Origin: Theristus sp. LFF4_11
Taxonomy: Eukaryota > Nematoda > Chromadorea > Monhysterida > Xyalidae
Reading direction: 5' to 3'
Length of the DNA: 64,000 nt
NCBI GenBank assembly: GCA_030248135.1
Contig: JASANC010005693.1
Span: 39,189 to 103,188, forward strand
Shown: positions 1 to 13,442 of the stretch, in pieces
How positions within the stretch are numbered: position 1 is the first letter of the stretch
How the letters are laid out: the number at the start of each line of letters is the position of its first letter
Notes under the pieces: model-generated
The model's database searches: none
Seen by the model: only the letters and a program-made list of their open reading frames with translations
Told to the model about the DNA's origin: nothing
Program-made: the position numbers and the translations under genes

Positions 1-3000
1 AGCACCAGAGATTTCGCAATAAATGTATCTAAGAAACGTCACTCACTCATCTCTAAGAACTGTCCATCGCCAAGAAACCGTCACCAACCGTATTGTACAT
101 CTCCTCGAGGCGTTCGATGGTCAGGAAGCGTGCCATGGAGACGCCATTTTCGAGCAACAATTTCACGAAGTCCACGCGATCATTGATCAGCGCCTCGAAC
201 ATCGCGTGATGCAGCGACTCGACCGGCCAGTCTTGTCCGAGCACAAAGATGTCGCTGCGCGCGATGTCCGCTCGATTCCATGCGAGCGCCAGTTGAAGCT
301 GATCGGGCGCCGATAGGTTTTGCCCTGAAGCAGAGACTGATTTTGCATTAGATTTTTGCCTAGAAACAGATTGATTCTGCCTTGAAAAAGATTGATTTTG
401 CCCTAAAACAGAGTGATTTTGCCCGTAGATTTTGCCCCAAAACAGATTGATTTTGCCTTGATGTTTCAAGGCTGATTGATTTTGCCCTGATTGATTTTGT
501 TCTCTTCCCGTGCCACGGCACTGTCACACTCACATGGGCCTGCTTATGCACCCTGCAAAAAACCACCGAAGTGTGGTACAGCATGTTTGTTGCAACCTGT
601 CACATTTTCAGTAAAGTACAGAGCCCGTCGAAGGTAGAAAGAACGAATTCGGGTTGAAAAAAAAAACAGAAGCGTGTGCGAATGCGGTTTTTGATTCCAA
701 CCAAACCCGATACATTCGTTTTTCTTACTGTAATTCAAAGTTTCGCATGCTCTGTATCCTGCCAAAAAGTGACCTATTTAAAGAAATTAGCTGCACCTTT
801 CGTTTTTGGAGCCAAGGGGAGCTCAAAATAGAAAACTTGAACTTTTTCTTTAATTTGATCCGATTTCAGCACATTAAGCTAGCTACTTTATTCGTTTACT
901 CTGTGTTCACTGCCGTGAATTCAATGTGAGCGTCTGTCCGTCCCACCAAAAAAACATGGTCACTTTGTTGTTTCGCACCTTTCAATAAAGCTGTCAGAAT
1001 GGCATGATCAATATCTTGGTTGCTGTCTTCGCCGAGCCTAAACACGGTCACCTGAAAAAAGAAAGCATATTAATATGAAATCGTGAATTTTTTTCATACC
1101 TACTGTACTATACCACACACCATGAAATTATGAATTTGTAAAAGTTTATTAATGCTTCAATCAAAACTCCAAGTGGTTATGCCGCGCCAAGTATTAGTGA
1201 TTCATTCGGCCTTAGATCTGCCTGTATCACAGATCGAACTGAAAAGCGAAGGAACTTTTGGTGAAAAGCAAATCGTGTTTTCCTCCGATGAAATGGTGTT
1301 GTTCTGTTCGCCAATTATAAATTCTAGAGTTAGCATGTGTCTAAATTCCAAACTTAATTGTCAATAAGCGATTGGTATAACATCTTTTTTGGTTCTGCGA
1401 CTCAATGCGTTTGCGTGTACAGAAACGAATACAGTTTCACCATGCTTGACGCGGCTATTCAAAATTTCCAAATGACATCCCACCGACTTGGGTCACCTAA
1501 ACGATTTTGAGTCATCGCGTCAAGCATGGAACTGATTTCGCATCAACACTCTAACTCCATAACATATCCAACTACGGTATGGCCGATTAAACGTGGCAGC
1601 TTTTTTCAGGGTGTAAGGTGCGCGCGAAATTTGAATGAAAAAAAGAGACGTTTAGAAAAGCAATTGTGTGTTAAATTTGACGTGTTTTTTCAAACTAATT
1701 GCTTTTTCGTGCTATTCTGTTCATTCTTTCTCCCTTGCACACACAATTGCTATTTATCTTGGCACTCTTGAAAAAGACAACTCCTAGTCTGCGAGTGATC
1801 CCGCCTTGATGAAGAATACAAGGACTGCCTCATTTATTCTGCCATACTGTAGCTGACTGGTTGGTTGGTGATCACGTGATGCATGCATTCTGTTGCTGTT
1901 GTTGAGGCGCAGTTTGGTTTGCATAGAATCCACGCATCACGTGACCACCAACCAATCAGCTGATTGGATATGTTATAGAGTTGGACTGTATCGTGCACTG
2001 AGTCGCTGAACCCGAAAAACGATATTCTATTGATGCTACATGGCAGCGGGCGCATGAGCCACACAGCAACCAACAACGCGCATCCGCCAGCATACCGGTT
2101 GCCTTTTCTGGCTGTGTCTCAGCCTGTGATGGTGTCGGCCGGGCACGATCTACACAGACAACCGCTCGGTTATTAAGTCAGCGCTGATTGGCTGCATTCA
2201 AAAGTGCACGCTGAAGACGGTGCACACTTATAACTCAGCAATGTTGCACAGTCAGACACAAACACACACATACACGTGTCCGTGCGTGTTCGTTTGTGTG
2301 TGACAGCACTGCAAGAAAGGTGCACCGTGTTCCGAGTTGAAGGCCCGTTCATACCTGACGTGTGCGCATACGGCACAAGTCTGCATGCGTCACGTATAAA
2401 CGGGCCTTAACTTCAACCAGAGATGATGCAGTCAATCAGCGTGGTCGGCACCAGAAAGTGCAATCACGATTAAGTCCATGCGCGAGTTTGTATTGTCTTG
2501 TATTCTGGGAGGTTTTGGCGAACTGACCAAATGCTTCAATCGAACGCACAGCATCAACTCGCACAGCACGTTCTCCGCCTGACGCTTCGTGACGCCAAAC
2601 ACCATGCAGATCTTCTGAATGATGTACTCGCTGGCGTCTGCTCGCAGTTTACTGCAAACAGTGGCGCAATGTTACATGTGGATTTTCGAATTCGTCTTGG
2701 ACAGAGTCGGAGAGTAACACTGAAACCTTAGTGAGTGAGAAAATTCAAACGCATCCGCACAAGAACTCGTTTGAACTCTGGGAACTCGCTATAATTTCCG
2801 AAATCGGTGTGTGCTTGCAAAAACATGATAAAACAAAAAAACCGCACCCCGATCCGTCGTCCGACGCCATTCGATGGCAGTAAGCGAGCAGGTCTGCCGC
2901 TCGGCCGGAGCCTGCAATCAACAGCACAATATTGTCCAACAAAATCAACAGCAAAAGAAAACCACTGAAAAGCAACAAATCAACCAATACTAAAAAACTA

Positions 3001-6000
3001 GTTTCAATCTCCATGTAGAAATTCAAAATCGCCAAAGTGACTCGGCCCTATTTAGGAGACTCGGATCACTTTGCCAAATTTGAATTCCCGCGTCATGCAT
3101 GAAACTGTTCACCTATCTATGCGCGCATTGAGTCTCGGGGGACCAACATAAACGACGATACCTTCAATGACGACCACGGGCACCGGCGGCACATTTGTGA
3201 CGTAGTCGAGCACCGCCCTGATGGTGCACGTGCCACCCTCCAGGACGACGCCCACCACGGGCACCCGTCGTTTGCCCCTGCCCCCGATGGTGCGCTTCTG
3301 AGCGATGTACTCCTCGAGACGCTTCCTTAGAATGATGTCCGTGCCCGATCGACCCACGGTGCCATTGTCGACCAGGAGGAAATAATTGTGCTTGTCGTTC
3401 AGCACCGCTAGACGGCCTTTGGGCGAGAACGCCTGTGAGACAGAGAGGGTTTCATGCTGGTTTTTTGATGTTGTGATGGCGAATACAACAATTGACAACT
3501 TCTTAGAATACAGAAATTTATTCACTAAAGGCGCGTTTAGCAATTAGTTTTTTGGAAAAAAGGCCGGGTTTTAAAGGGGGTGTGCTTTATCAATTGGTGG
3601 CGAGTGAGGGGGCGGCGGGAAAAGGAACTGTTCCTTTATTTCGGTGATGTTCAACTATATGATTAAGAGAACTGACTGCAAAATGCAAACATGCAACAGC
3701 TCACACCACCGTGTTAATAAAACAAGAGAGACAACACAAGTGTTCCAGAAATTGCATCAAACTTCATTAAACCAATAACGCCGGAGAGAACTCCACAGCA
3801 ATCACACACTAGTTATGTGGACAAAATGAGTCGCTAATGTAAACCGTGTTTTAGACCACAAACCTGCGGGTGATAGGGCACGGTGACATCGCGTCCAATC
3901 AGCTCCTCGCGCTTCTTCAGGATGCCCCACGGCGCGATGCCGATCGACGTGATCTTGTTGCGCGACCTCGAGTACGAGTCGCCGAGTGCAGACGCGACGT
4001 GCCGCACGACGCCGTTGTTGATGCCTGCCGTGTCGCAAATTGCGCCATCAGCCGGGTTTTTTTTGAGACACATTCCGATCACAGATTGATTGACGACATC
4101 ATGCGGTCTTTGTCGTCCAGTCAACGAGACAACACCAAATTGTCCCATGGTCAGATATGGAAGAAACGCACCATTGGTGATGATCCAAGCACCGGTCGTT
4201 TTCGCCGCCTTCAAAAGACCCTTGCGGAAAGCGGTCGTTAACTTTGCGTTCAAGCTGAAAAACGTCCAACCAAAAAAGGGCTGTTCAATTATTCATCGAC
4301 TCTTCAAAGAAATGAACGAACGAATTTTTACTAAACAACTTGTACGCGTTGCCGTAGCAACCTGGACCGAGGGTAAATTGCGCTCCGATGCAGTATTGCC
4401 CGTTTCCGCCGGAGTTTGGTGGATTCCGGAACCGGTGCGCGAATAATTAAAAAAAATGTCTTTTATCAATGAGAATTTTTGAACAAACGACACCCAGAAT
4501 CAACCGACTCACTCAAAGTTGGTCATGCCGCCGTGCACCGTGATGATCAACGTCGGCTGCGGCAGGTTCCAGACTTTGTCCAGCAGCTCCATCACATCCT
4601 CCGGGTCGGAGTCGTACGCCAGACGGACGTACTGCGCTTTGTGCGGATGCGGGCCACCCTGGCGAAAAAAACGTTCACACGTTGCAAACAATTGTGAAAC
4701 TTGAAAAAAAAACGAATGAAGAACTTGATTACATCCTCTGGCGTGTTGCTTACTGCCATAAGACTTGCGTGCCAAAAAAACTTTGTTTCATCTGATTCGT
4801 TTTGTTGTGCAACACTCAGGTCGCGAAACACAAAACCATGAATCACTCAGTTATTTGCTATCCCATTGGTTCTCAGTCGTAGTCTTGCTGGAGTGTAAAT
4901 TTTTATGAGTTCACACTCCAGCAAGACCACGTCAGAACAGAATGAAAACCAATGGGATATCGATGATCATCGAAGCAATAGCGAATCAGTGCAGTCCAGT
5001 TGTGCACCTGAAACTCGATGACGCCAAAGGCGTCCGTGCCGGCGCTGCTGGTGCACTGTTTTATGGTCCATCTATTGCCGGCGTATGCCTGAGCGTTTGT
5101 GATCGTCGCCGCCGCCTGCTCGGCCGCCACCGCGCTCGTCTCAACGGCCGTTGCCGCTGCTGCTGCTGCTGGCGTCGCTGTTTCATCGCCGCTGACACTC
5201 GCCAACCGGGACAAGCCGCCGCCTAACGCATGGTGATTGTTCGCTGGCGACGCCGTCGCCACTCCGTGCTGCGTGATCGAGCGGCCGCACACGCAGCTGC
5301 AAAAAAATTTGAGACCTTTTTTTGTATTTTTTGAAAGATTTACTGTCAAAAGGTCCACTCATGATAGAACGGATCACGTCACTTGACGTTTTTCGTGACG
5401 CCAAGAAGCAATCATTCATTTCAGTTCAAGTGTCCACGCATCTGATGACAAGCCGCTGCATAGCCGCGCACTTCCGCAGGGTGCAACGTGAATCAACATC
5501 TGGCGACTTGTCGAACTGACGAGCCCGGGTTTGCAGCGGTCTTCGTTGCAAGGGCGAAACCGCAAAAACAGTGTCCAGCCCTCGCGGTGTCAGTCCGCAG
5601 CCCACAAAGCAAAAACTGACGTTGAACACAGTCACATTTTTTAATGCAGCATCATTTTCAGCCAAAACATCAGTGAGCCACGAGCTAAAACAACCAATCA
5701 ACGAAGACCAGTCAAATTCAGAACAGCACAGCGATGTAAAAAACGGCGAAAACAATAACGGACCGTTTTTGTTGGTCGCTGGTCTTGTCATTCACCGGCA
5801 CGAACTTGATGCACTCGAGCTTTGAGAACGTCCGTTCGATCCAATGCGACTGCAGCTTTTGTGACTGAAAAAAGCAAGTTACAGTTCATTAGTTCATCCA
5901 GAGTAAATTAAAAAGTAAAGATATTCTCAAAAAACTTCCGAAAACGAAATTAATAAACACTGCGAAGCCTTTGGCTTCCGCTGATCTTTCATTTCTTTCG

Positions 6001-7289
6001 TTTTATGTTTCAGAAAACAATTACGATTTGGCAGATCCTCTGGTCTGTCGCCGGGTGGACACGCACATATACGGACCACGGACCTATGGACACCCCGACT
6101 CCGCCGATGGTGCGAAAGCAAGCCGGAACGAACCAACAAATTAGCGAAAAAATTCGGCGGCAACTCCTCCTGGACAATGCGCTTATTGGCGGCATAAATG
6201 CTCGTCTGAGTGTTCGCCCTAGATCGGCCGGCAGCAGCAGCGCCACGCATAATGCAGCAGTAATGCACTCAACGCAAACAGCTTCAATCGCAAACAACCG
6301 AATAAACGGATAAACAAACAAACAAGTTTGAAACCGACAAATTATGGGATTGATTGGAGTGGTCACGTGTGTAACAATAATAGTTTGTTGCTTACTGATA
6401 TCATGGAAAGTATAAGACTTTTAGTTGTTGTGCCTATTACACCGTGAAGCGAGCAGTGTCATGCGCACGCACATCAAACACCACCACTGTTTACACCAAG
6501 CCTTAACCAAATATTCAATCAAATTAACGATTATAACTTTATTAAACGGACAGCTCAGCTACCATTATGCTATACTTAACCACAATTCGCGAAAATCAAC
6601 CTATGCGCATTACGAAAATGCAATGAAGACATTTCATGGTATGGATGCGCATATTGATTGCCATTACATTGCCATAACATTACACAGCAGTCATTCAGTC
6701 TTTCGTTTTTTTTGCAGTTTCACATTGATTCAACGCCAGCAAACGGTCTTAAAGTTTTTTTCATGACGTTCAAAAAAGTCAAAACTGAAACCTTTCAGAT
6801 CCACCGTTTCAAAAACGAAAACTGAAACCCGGACGCCATCCATACCGACACGGACACTTTCGAGTGAACGCTCCGACGGCGCGGCGATTTCGAGCGACGC
6901 GACAGGAGGAAACTCGGCGGGTGCAACAGTGAAATCGACGGTTTCCTCGACGATTTCCCAGTCTCGTCGCCGCTGTCGCCGCCGCGATTCGGCACCGACA
7001 GCAGACGATGCGCAGCGGCAAAATTGCAGTCGGCCACTTTCGCGTCCACGCACTCGACCACGCTCACGGAACGCGCTGATGATCGCGAGCGCTCGCCAGA
7101 TTTGTGCACACCCGGCTGTTTGATGGACGATTTGAGCGTGCTGCTGCGTCGCGTCACCGCCGCCGCCGGTACAGGGTGCGTGCAGTTCGCTGTTGTGCTT
7201 GTGATCTCTCTGTCGGCGCTGTTGGTGCCGGTCAGTTGTTTGTTGAGCGACGAAACCGGCACCGCCTCCGCAGACGCGCTAGACGCCAT
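1..7289 (-). CDS. TRPM-family cation channel, N-terminal part (partial)
   Basis: Multi-exon gene entering from the left edge, with only its 5' portion present. Exons read right to left. A first exon begins near 7289 (ATG, then a Ser/Arg-rich segment that I only infer belongs here). An exon near 5865-5800 carries WIERTFSK, and 5297-5010 ends in [10 protein letters not shown]. 4663-4507 carries [17 protein letters not shown] and [14 protein letters not shown]. 4260-4170 carries [17 protein letters not shown]. 4041-3867 carries [20 protein letters not shown] and [13 protein letters not shown]. Further exons lie near 3435-3155, 2931-2870, 2680-2540, 1050-970 ([25 protein letters not shown] core) and 327-92 ([20 protein letters not shown], then [18 protein letters not shown]). 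This series is the cytosolic TRPM homology region (LSDAT/SLOG-like domain plus MHR repeats). The transmembrane pore is not in the window. TRPM proteins are Ca2+/Mg2+-permeable channels. Family assignment is firm; exact exon edges and the first exon are less so. Confidence 0.9.
1385..1535. mobile_element. Inverted-repeat element, GTCTCAATGCGC family, degenerate copy
   Basis: Begins TTTGGTTCTGCGACTCAATGCG and contains the family core (GACGCGG..ATTCAAAA, GGGTCAC). Lies in a TRPM intron. Six more copies occur in the window. Confidence 0.5.
1844..1990. mobile_element. Foldback element, GCTGATTGGTTGG family
   Basis: Left arm AGCTGACTGGTTGGTTGGTG..CACGTGATGCATGCATTCTG is the inverse of the right arm ending CACGTGACCACCAACCAATC. 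Lies in a TRPM intron. Confidence 0.6.
2339..2408. repeat. Short foldback repeat
   Basis: AAGGCCCGTT..ACCTGACGTGTGCGCA pairs with TGCATGCGTCACGT..AAACGGGCCTT, giving a roughly 70-bp palindromic unit in a TRPM intron. Confidence 0.6.
2990..3156. mobile_element. GTCTCAATGCGC-family element, inverted copy
   Basis: Runs from AACTAGTTTCAATCTCCATG through GGGTCAC-like core to GCGCGCATTGAGTCTCGG, the reverse orientation of the copies at 51.7 and 62.6 kb. It abuts the donor side of a TRPM exon. Confidence 0.6.
4858..4960. repeat. Foldback repeat in a TRPM intron
   Basis: ATCCCATTGGTTCTCAG and TCTTGCTGGAGTGTAA pair with TCACACTCCAGCAAGA and AAAACCAATGGGAT, separated by a short AT loop. Confidence 0.65.
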
Positions 7290-8342
7290 TAGTGTTGATG
7301 TCGTTTTGTGTGCTGCCGCGCTAGCCGTGTTCAATTCTTATGATCGATCGCCATTTGCTTTGGTGTGTTGAAGTTGATTGATTGATAAGCAGGCTGGTGG
7401 TCGCTAAAATCGACAACAGAATTCTTGTTACCACCACTGTTTCGTTCTGTAAACAAGACGACAACAGGTGATGGGAGTGAGTGGTGAAGGAAGATAAGAA
7501 AAAGCGCGCCAGTAAAATGTGTGACGGAACTGTTTGATCAAATTTTTTGTTAACGACATCGAAACAAGTAAAAACCGCCTGCGTGCGCATCATCAACTTT
7601 GTGTGAGATAGTAAACAAAATTGATTTGCCACCCGATTGTCGGTTGGTGCCCCGTGGTGGTAATTGAATACGCAATAAACAAAATCACAGCCGCCGCCAC
7701 CTGAGGTGATTCATATTTCGCGCTCGTCTCGCCGATTATAGTGGTTCGATGCTACGCACGCCCGAACAAAAGCTCGCCAACCTACTTATTACCACAAAAT
7801 CGGCGTAAAACTCGCCTCAGATTAAACCGCATAAAAAAACTCTCTGCTTCTCTAGTCGGCTAGCAACGGCAAAACGGAAGGAAGAACACAATTTTACACA
7901 AATTGACCAGATCATTATCGCGTGTGTGTGTAGACGTGCGCGCTTCCCCTGTGTGTGTGTCTATCACAATATGAATCAAAAAGACACGAAACCGCATGAA
8001 GAAACGCCGCATAGAGACAGGGTGGTGACGGCCGTGAAAAAGAACCAGTTCTTTTTCTTGTTGATCGGTTTTAAAACCCCATTGAAATCCTGGTACAATA
8101 TGAGTAACTTTATGAAATTTTTTGCGATCACCACTAATTTTCGGTAATCTATGATGCATCTACTAAACAACAAACTTGCTTGAAAGTCTATAAAAGATAG
8201 TGATCAAACGCGTGAGATGTTTTTTATTGGTAACCCACAGACATGATTTTAACAACCATATTTTAATGGTAACTATAGTGGCTAAATTCAATTTCGAGAA
8301 CGACGCGAATGTTTTTAGGTGTTGATTTAAACACTACTATCT

Positions 8343-8530
8343 TTTATTTTGGTCCCGAGACTCAATTCACACACAGACAGTTTCTTGCATGGCGCAGGAA
8401 TTCAAAATTCGTGAAGGGATCCGGTTTTCCGTAAATAGGGCCGGGTCACTTTGGCCAGTTTGAATTGCCACATGAAGATTGAAACTAGTTTCCTTTCAAC
8501 GTCCGCAAACGTACTCGCAATAACTAAAAA
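8343..8530. mobile_element. GTCTCAATGCGC-family element
   Basis: Starts TTTATTTTGGTCCCGAGACTC and contains GGGCCGGGTCACTTTGGCC, then AGATTGAAACTAGTTTCC, matching the copies at 51.7 and 62.6 kb. Confidence 0.65.
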
Positions 8531-8774
8531 ACAGAAAAAATAGTACTGTTCCGGTTTTTCTGCAGAAAAAAGGTTTTCGTATGTAAAAAAACGTTTTGTT
8601 ACCAGCGTTACCACGAAGCGATAAGGAGAACTTTGAACCTGACGGTCGATGAAGCAGGAACAAAACGCCCGCCCACTCTTCTTAACAGATGACATGTCTG
8701 CGTCTGATTCTGATATGTTCCACTGTACGTGAGTGCGAGGTGCTAAACAGGTGCTATTAACTAAAAACAAAGAA

Positions 8775-8866
8775 CGCATTCATGAAACAAGTATTTAGTG
8801 AACGGCGAACGCGCAACTATGTTTTAACGCCGCTACGCGTCACTAAATACTGCTTCACGAATGCGC
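8775..8866. mobile_element. CATTCATGAAGCAGTATTTA foldback MITE, copy 1
   Basis: GCATTCATGAAACAAGTATTTAG pairs with CACTAAATACTGCTTCACGA around a CTATGTTTTAAC loop. Four more copies occur in introns further right. Confidence 0.75.
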
Positions 8867-9534
8867 CTTATTATTATCGCTACGTTGTCTGAAAATAAAT
8901 TCAAACACAAAGTTCGTCACGAAGAAAACACCCAACAAACGCTGGTATTTGGATGGAAAAAGCGTTTTCCCGTTTTTTTTTATTTTGGCATGTTCAACAG
9001 TGCCTTTGTGGTGTTCACTTGAGCTTGTTTTGCTAATGGAGTGCTTCGAAGTTGAAATGAAACTGAAAAGCAAATATGCCGTCGGTCGAGTTGAAGCAAA
9101 CCTAATTTATCTCAACACAACTATGGCTGCATTGTTGTTTCATTTGTTTCATTGCTGTTTCTGACATTTGTTAACAAAGTTTTAGCTGCTTGCAAGCCGC
9201 CACTAAAATAGACATCCATATCAATGCACTGACCGACTCTCTCACATGTGAACAAAAATGCGCGCACGCGATATTTGCCATATCACTTTTTTTTCTGCGC
9301 GACAAAAACACATGTTGTTGTTGTTGTTGTCACAAAAACACATGTCGCGCATAATGCGGTCGCTATTTATATTTACCTACCCATCGAGCGAAAAATAGCT
9401 GTTGTTGTTGAAGCCGATAATTTCAATGTTTTCAATAGTTTGCTTCCAAAAATACAGTGAACAAAAAGTTGAGAAAAGCGTTTCAGAATTCCGCACATAT
9501 GTTCTGAGTGTTTTCGGGGAAGAAGGGCAATCAA

Positions 9535-9745
9535 TTTTTAGGTTCTGCGACTCAATCGGTTTGCATACGTAAAAGGAAAATAGTTTCAATCTTTATGTGG
9601 CATTTCAAAATCGTCTAACTGACTCAAACGTACTTAGGGGACTCGGGTCACTTTTCCAATTTTGAATTCCCGCGTCATCCATGAAACTGTCTCCCAGTCT
9701 ACGCGCGCATTGAGTCTCGGGAACAAAAAATAAAAGATCACAGAT
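9535..9745. mobile_element. GTCTCAATGCGC-family element, inverted copy
   Basis: From GGTTCTGCGACTCAATCGG to GCGCGCATTGAGTCTCGGGA, with the internal GGGGACTCGGGTCAC core. Confidence 0.65.
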
Positions 9746-11399
9746 TGCTGACGCACAAGCGATCAGAGACAGCGTCGGCTTCTTATATTCCGGAAAGGCA
9801 GCAAATACGAGTTTTGATTTGAATGTTGTTGAATATCATTGTGATATGAATAAAGGCCTGCAGCGAAACTATCATGCTCCAACACATTTTGTCACACATC
9901 ACATCAGTCCACAATCGCCCCACCGGTCTTGATGTGGATTGTGGAATACATTTTTGGCTTTCGCATGCAACCAGGTACAGCCTGATAGCCTGATTCGCTA
10001 GGCAGCATTCTCGAAACGAGCGCGCTTGCATTGCCGCTTGGACCTTTGGTCAACCTCGAACGGTCCAATCAGCGTGCAGTTTTCAGTTTTTGAATGCAGC
10101 AACAAATTGGACGGCACCGGTTTTTCGGCATCATGTAATTCTCAGCGCCCGTACAGAAAATGAAAACGAATAGTAGACGATTGTGAGAGCCAATCAAAAC
10201 ATGGATGCAGATGCAGCAACAAACAGGGTGTTTTGGTGAAAAGGCTAAGGTGTGTACTGTACATCCACCTAGCTGCAAAATTATCGGTGCATGGGCAAAT
10301 TCTTTTAGCTATTACGGAGTGAATTTTAGGTTGAATTATTCAAGTTTTATGTTAGTGTGTTCAGTTTCGGTTCTGCGCGAATGAAATAAATGTGTGATTA
10401 ATCGCAACAATTGTCAGATTGTCAGTCTTTTTTTCCTTTTTGCATGCATACACAAGTTTCTCTTGGCGGAACCGAAATAACGGGCAACAAAAAAAACGTA
10501 ACACACGCCATACGGCATACACCACCCAGACCTAACAATTTATACAGTTCGTCCAAAAAAAAACCTGTTTTTTTCCAAAAAAGTCCAAAAAAACAAACCA
10601 TGTTTTCCGGTCGCCATGGTTCTCGCGAATGCTGACGGGCGCACGCCGACGCCGACGTGGAGACGCTGGTCGACTTGCGATGACGAATCGCCATGCTGCG
10701 AGAGTGCGCCGTCATTCACTGGAAACGGACAAACGAAACACTTCAAACATGTCAATCGTTGCAATCAATCGCACGGTAGAACTTGTGTATGAAACGGTTT
10801 TTTATACCGCGTCCGGTTCTTCATACCCAGTTTTTTTACCGACCCAGTATTTGAAGAATCTTGTGATTGCGACAATTTCTGGTACTCTGATTTTACGCAA
10901 ACCGCTGAATAATGAGTAAAAGACCACAATTCTAGCCAGAAACTGCATGTGTTTCAATGGAAACGTATTCCAATCTTGATTTTATTTGAATCGGTGGCGC
11001 TTAGAGAGAATGCAGCATCAGAAAAATTATCAGATGCGAGTTTAAAACAAAAAAAAACTAACGCAAGACAGATTGACATTTGAAACAGCAAGGAATGTGA
11101 TACATGCAAATCAATTGAACTGACACGATCGAGAGATATGTAACTGCACAACAATTTCACCGCGTTTCTAAATAAAAGATCACCGAAAGACAAAAAGAAT
11201 CACGAACCCGCACAGCCGAAAGAAGTGAACCAAGAACAAAATTGAAAGAGCAAAAAATCAGATGGAGATTCGGGTCACTATCACCAGTACAACAGCACGA
11301 CGACATCACCAACAAAACTTTGAGCAATTTCCGAGTTCAAAGACACAAAATTTCAGGAAATTTGACTGAATAAATATTAGCAATTCACCCGATTTTTGT

Positions 11400-11609
11400 C
11401 TATTCATCATCATCATCATGAGTATCACCAATGCAGCCGTCACCATCATCATCAGTGAAGTCGTCATCAGAGCTGTCCACACAATTTGCCGATGCAAGCG
11501 CAGCAATGTTCTCAGTGGCAGCAGCTGACGCTGCCGACGGGGACTGCGAATCCGTGCTGTCGCAGTTTGACAGCAACGATTCCGTGCTGTTGCCAGCAAC
11601 ACTTGACAC
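11400..11609 (-). CDS. Possible acidic terminal exon
   Basis: An open frame encodes a Ser/Ala-rich segment and a strongly acidic end (DSSDDDFTDDDGDG, ending THDDDDE, then TAG). The acidic end comes largely from ATC/ATG trinucleotide repeats. No start codon, acceptor or neighbouring exon is convincing. Confidence 0.18.
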   Translation of the reverse strand: MSSVAGNSTESLLSNCDSTDSQSPSAASAAATENIAALASANCVDSSDDDFTDDDGDGCIGDTHDDDDE

Positions 11610-12723
11610 GGGTCTCAGGGTGCTTTATTTGTACCAAGAGCGTGAATTGTGTTCTCCGGAACATCAAGTTATGAAGTGGCGAAAATGAAAATTGAAATGG
11701 ATATGCGGAATACAGTGCATTTTGAGTGATTTCAAAAATTGAAATTTGGGTCCTTCGGCGGTATAAAAAACCGGAAAAAAACCAAAATTTACGCGGTAAA
11801 ATATCGGTAATTTATTTTGGCCATTTTTTTGGCGCTGGTATAAAAAACCGTTTTTTATACCGTTTTTTATACCAAAAAAAAACCGTTTTTCATACCGACC
11901 CACCCCTAAAATTAAAAAAAAAATTTGAAAAAATTTTTTTTTACAAGTTAGGTTTGTTCGAAGCGTCTCGTCGAGCTGAGTTCATCTAGACTATTTTCAG
12001 AACGATCCGGAAAACTATAAGAGCGAAAATCGTGTTTTATTGAAATTATGTCCATTTCATAGAGGGAAAGTTGCATTTTCAACAGTAAAACAGGACAATT
12101 TTCGACGTGTACTTGAATATTGAACCGTTCTTAGTTGTTCCTCTTCAGAAAATTACCAAAATTTGACTGTGTTCAAAAATTCCTGTTTGCTGTAGCTAAG
12201 TCGGCAACCCCTGTCGACCCGGTCGCCCCCCCCCCAAGACACTTACTTTCAGGTTCAACCAGCTATGCTATCTGCCACATGGCGAGAGCCCACTCTTCAA
12301 ATCATCGTATCGAAAACACGTACCATGATTTCGCGATCACGTTGCGGGCAACTGACAGACGCAAGTTTAACACGTTAGTTTAGCTCAGCACGCAAGTTTT
12401 AACATGTGGCCATGTTATCGGGTATCTGAAAAACGGTCGTGTGATGTGGTATTAACCAACATCTCCGCTCCAATTGTTTAACAATATATCGCACAACTCC
12501 ATTGTAGACCTATAACATACGCCAATCAACAAAATATCATGTTCATCTCATGGCCTACCGACTGAAAAAACATGTTCTTAGTTGCAAGAAAACGATTTCT
12601 GAAACGATATTTCAATTCAGTTAAGTCATTTCAACGCTAAAAATTGACTCTAGAAGTCATCCAAATCGAAAAACATGGAGTACGTCGGTCAAAATGACCA
12701 AATAATGACATGTACCTAAGCAC

Positions 12724-13442
12724 TAGGGTTGTTAAACAAAAATGAAATTTTTTTTAAAAAAAAAAGTAATAAAAAAAAACAAAAATGCCAATTTTTAAAA
12801 AAAAAAATTCGAAAAATTTTCTTCTAATATGCTCTGAAAACCTCAATTTTGGCACAATTTTTCGAAAGTTCAACAAAAATTTTCTTTGATTATACCTCGT
12901 AAAACCTTTAGCAGTCGATTTTGGGCCGTTTTACCGACTGATTTTAGGCTTCGACAACATCTGCGATGAAGTTTTTGAGCGTCCCAAAGCTTAGCCTACC
13001 ATTTCCGATGCAGATAAGGTGACGATTCGCCTCGCAGAGCGTCCGATTGTGCTCGCTGCACCGTTTGCAAGCGCTACGTTGTCTGGTTGCTGCTTCGTGT
13101 CGTGTCGTCGCGACACCATCAGAAGAATTGATCGAATTTCAAGGCGGTATGTTTGTCTTCACTTTAGCATTAGCTTAGCTGGGGACAATTAGTGACGTTT
13201 TGGAGGTCAAAACACAAGAAGAGGCATGGTGACGGTTTGGAAAAGGGGTAATTGAGGTCACCAAAACAAAATCTGCAAAGTTCCGCCATACGGGAGTCAT
13301 TCGGGAGGCGCTTGCATATCATATGTGGTTCTTCGGACTCCCTGATTGATTTAGCACAACTTTGATTTTTGAAATTTAAAAAAAAAAAATTTTTTTTTAA
13401 AAAAACAAAAATGACGATTTTTGTTTTTTTTTTTTAACAACT
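12724..13442 (+). mobile_element. hAT-like non-autonomous element, copy A (right end lost)
   Basis: Starts TAGGGTTGTTAAACAAAAATG and matches copy B almost throughout (CCTCGTAAAACC, GTGACGATTCGCC, GGAGGCGCTTGCATATC). The right end reaches TTTAACAA but then runs into another fragment without the final CCCTA. Confidence 0.75.

Larger units (their letters stand above)
7300..12720. other. Gene-poor stretch with scattered repeats
   Basis: No convincing coding exon. It holds four listed elements, a (TTG)n tract flanked by a duplicated ACAAAAACACATG at 9300-9352, and AT-rich sequence with repeated TTTTTATACCG motifs at 10790-10850 and 11755-11900. The TRPM promoter would lie just above 7290, but I see no diagnostic element. 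Confidence 0.5.
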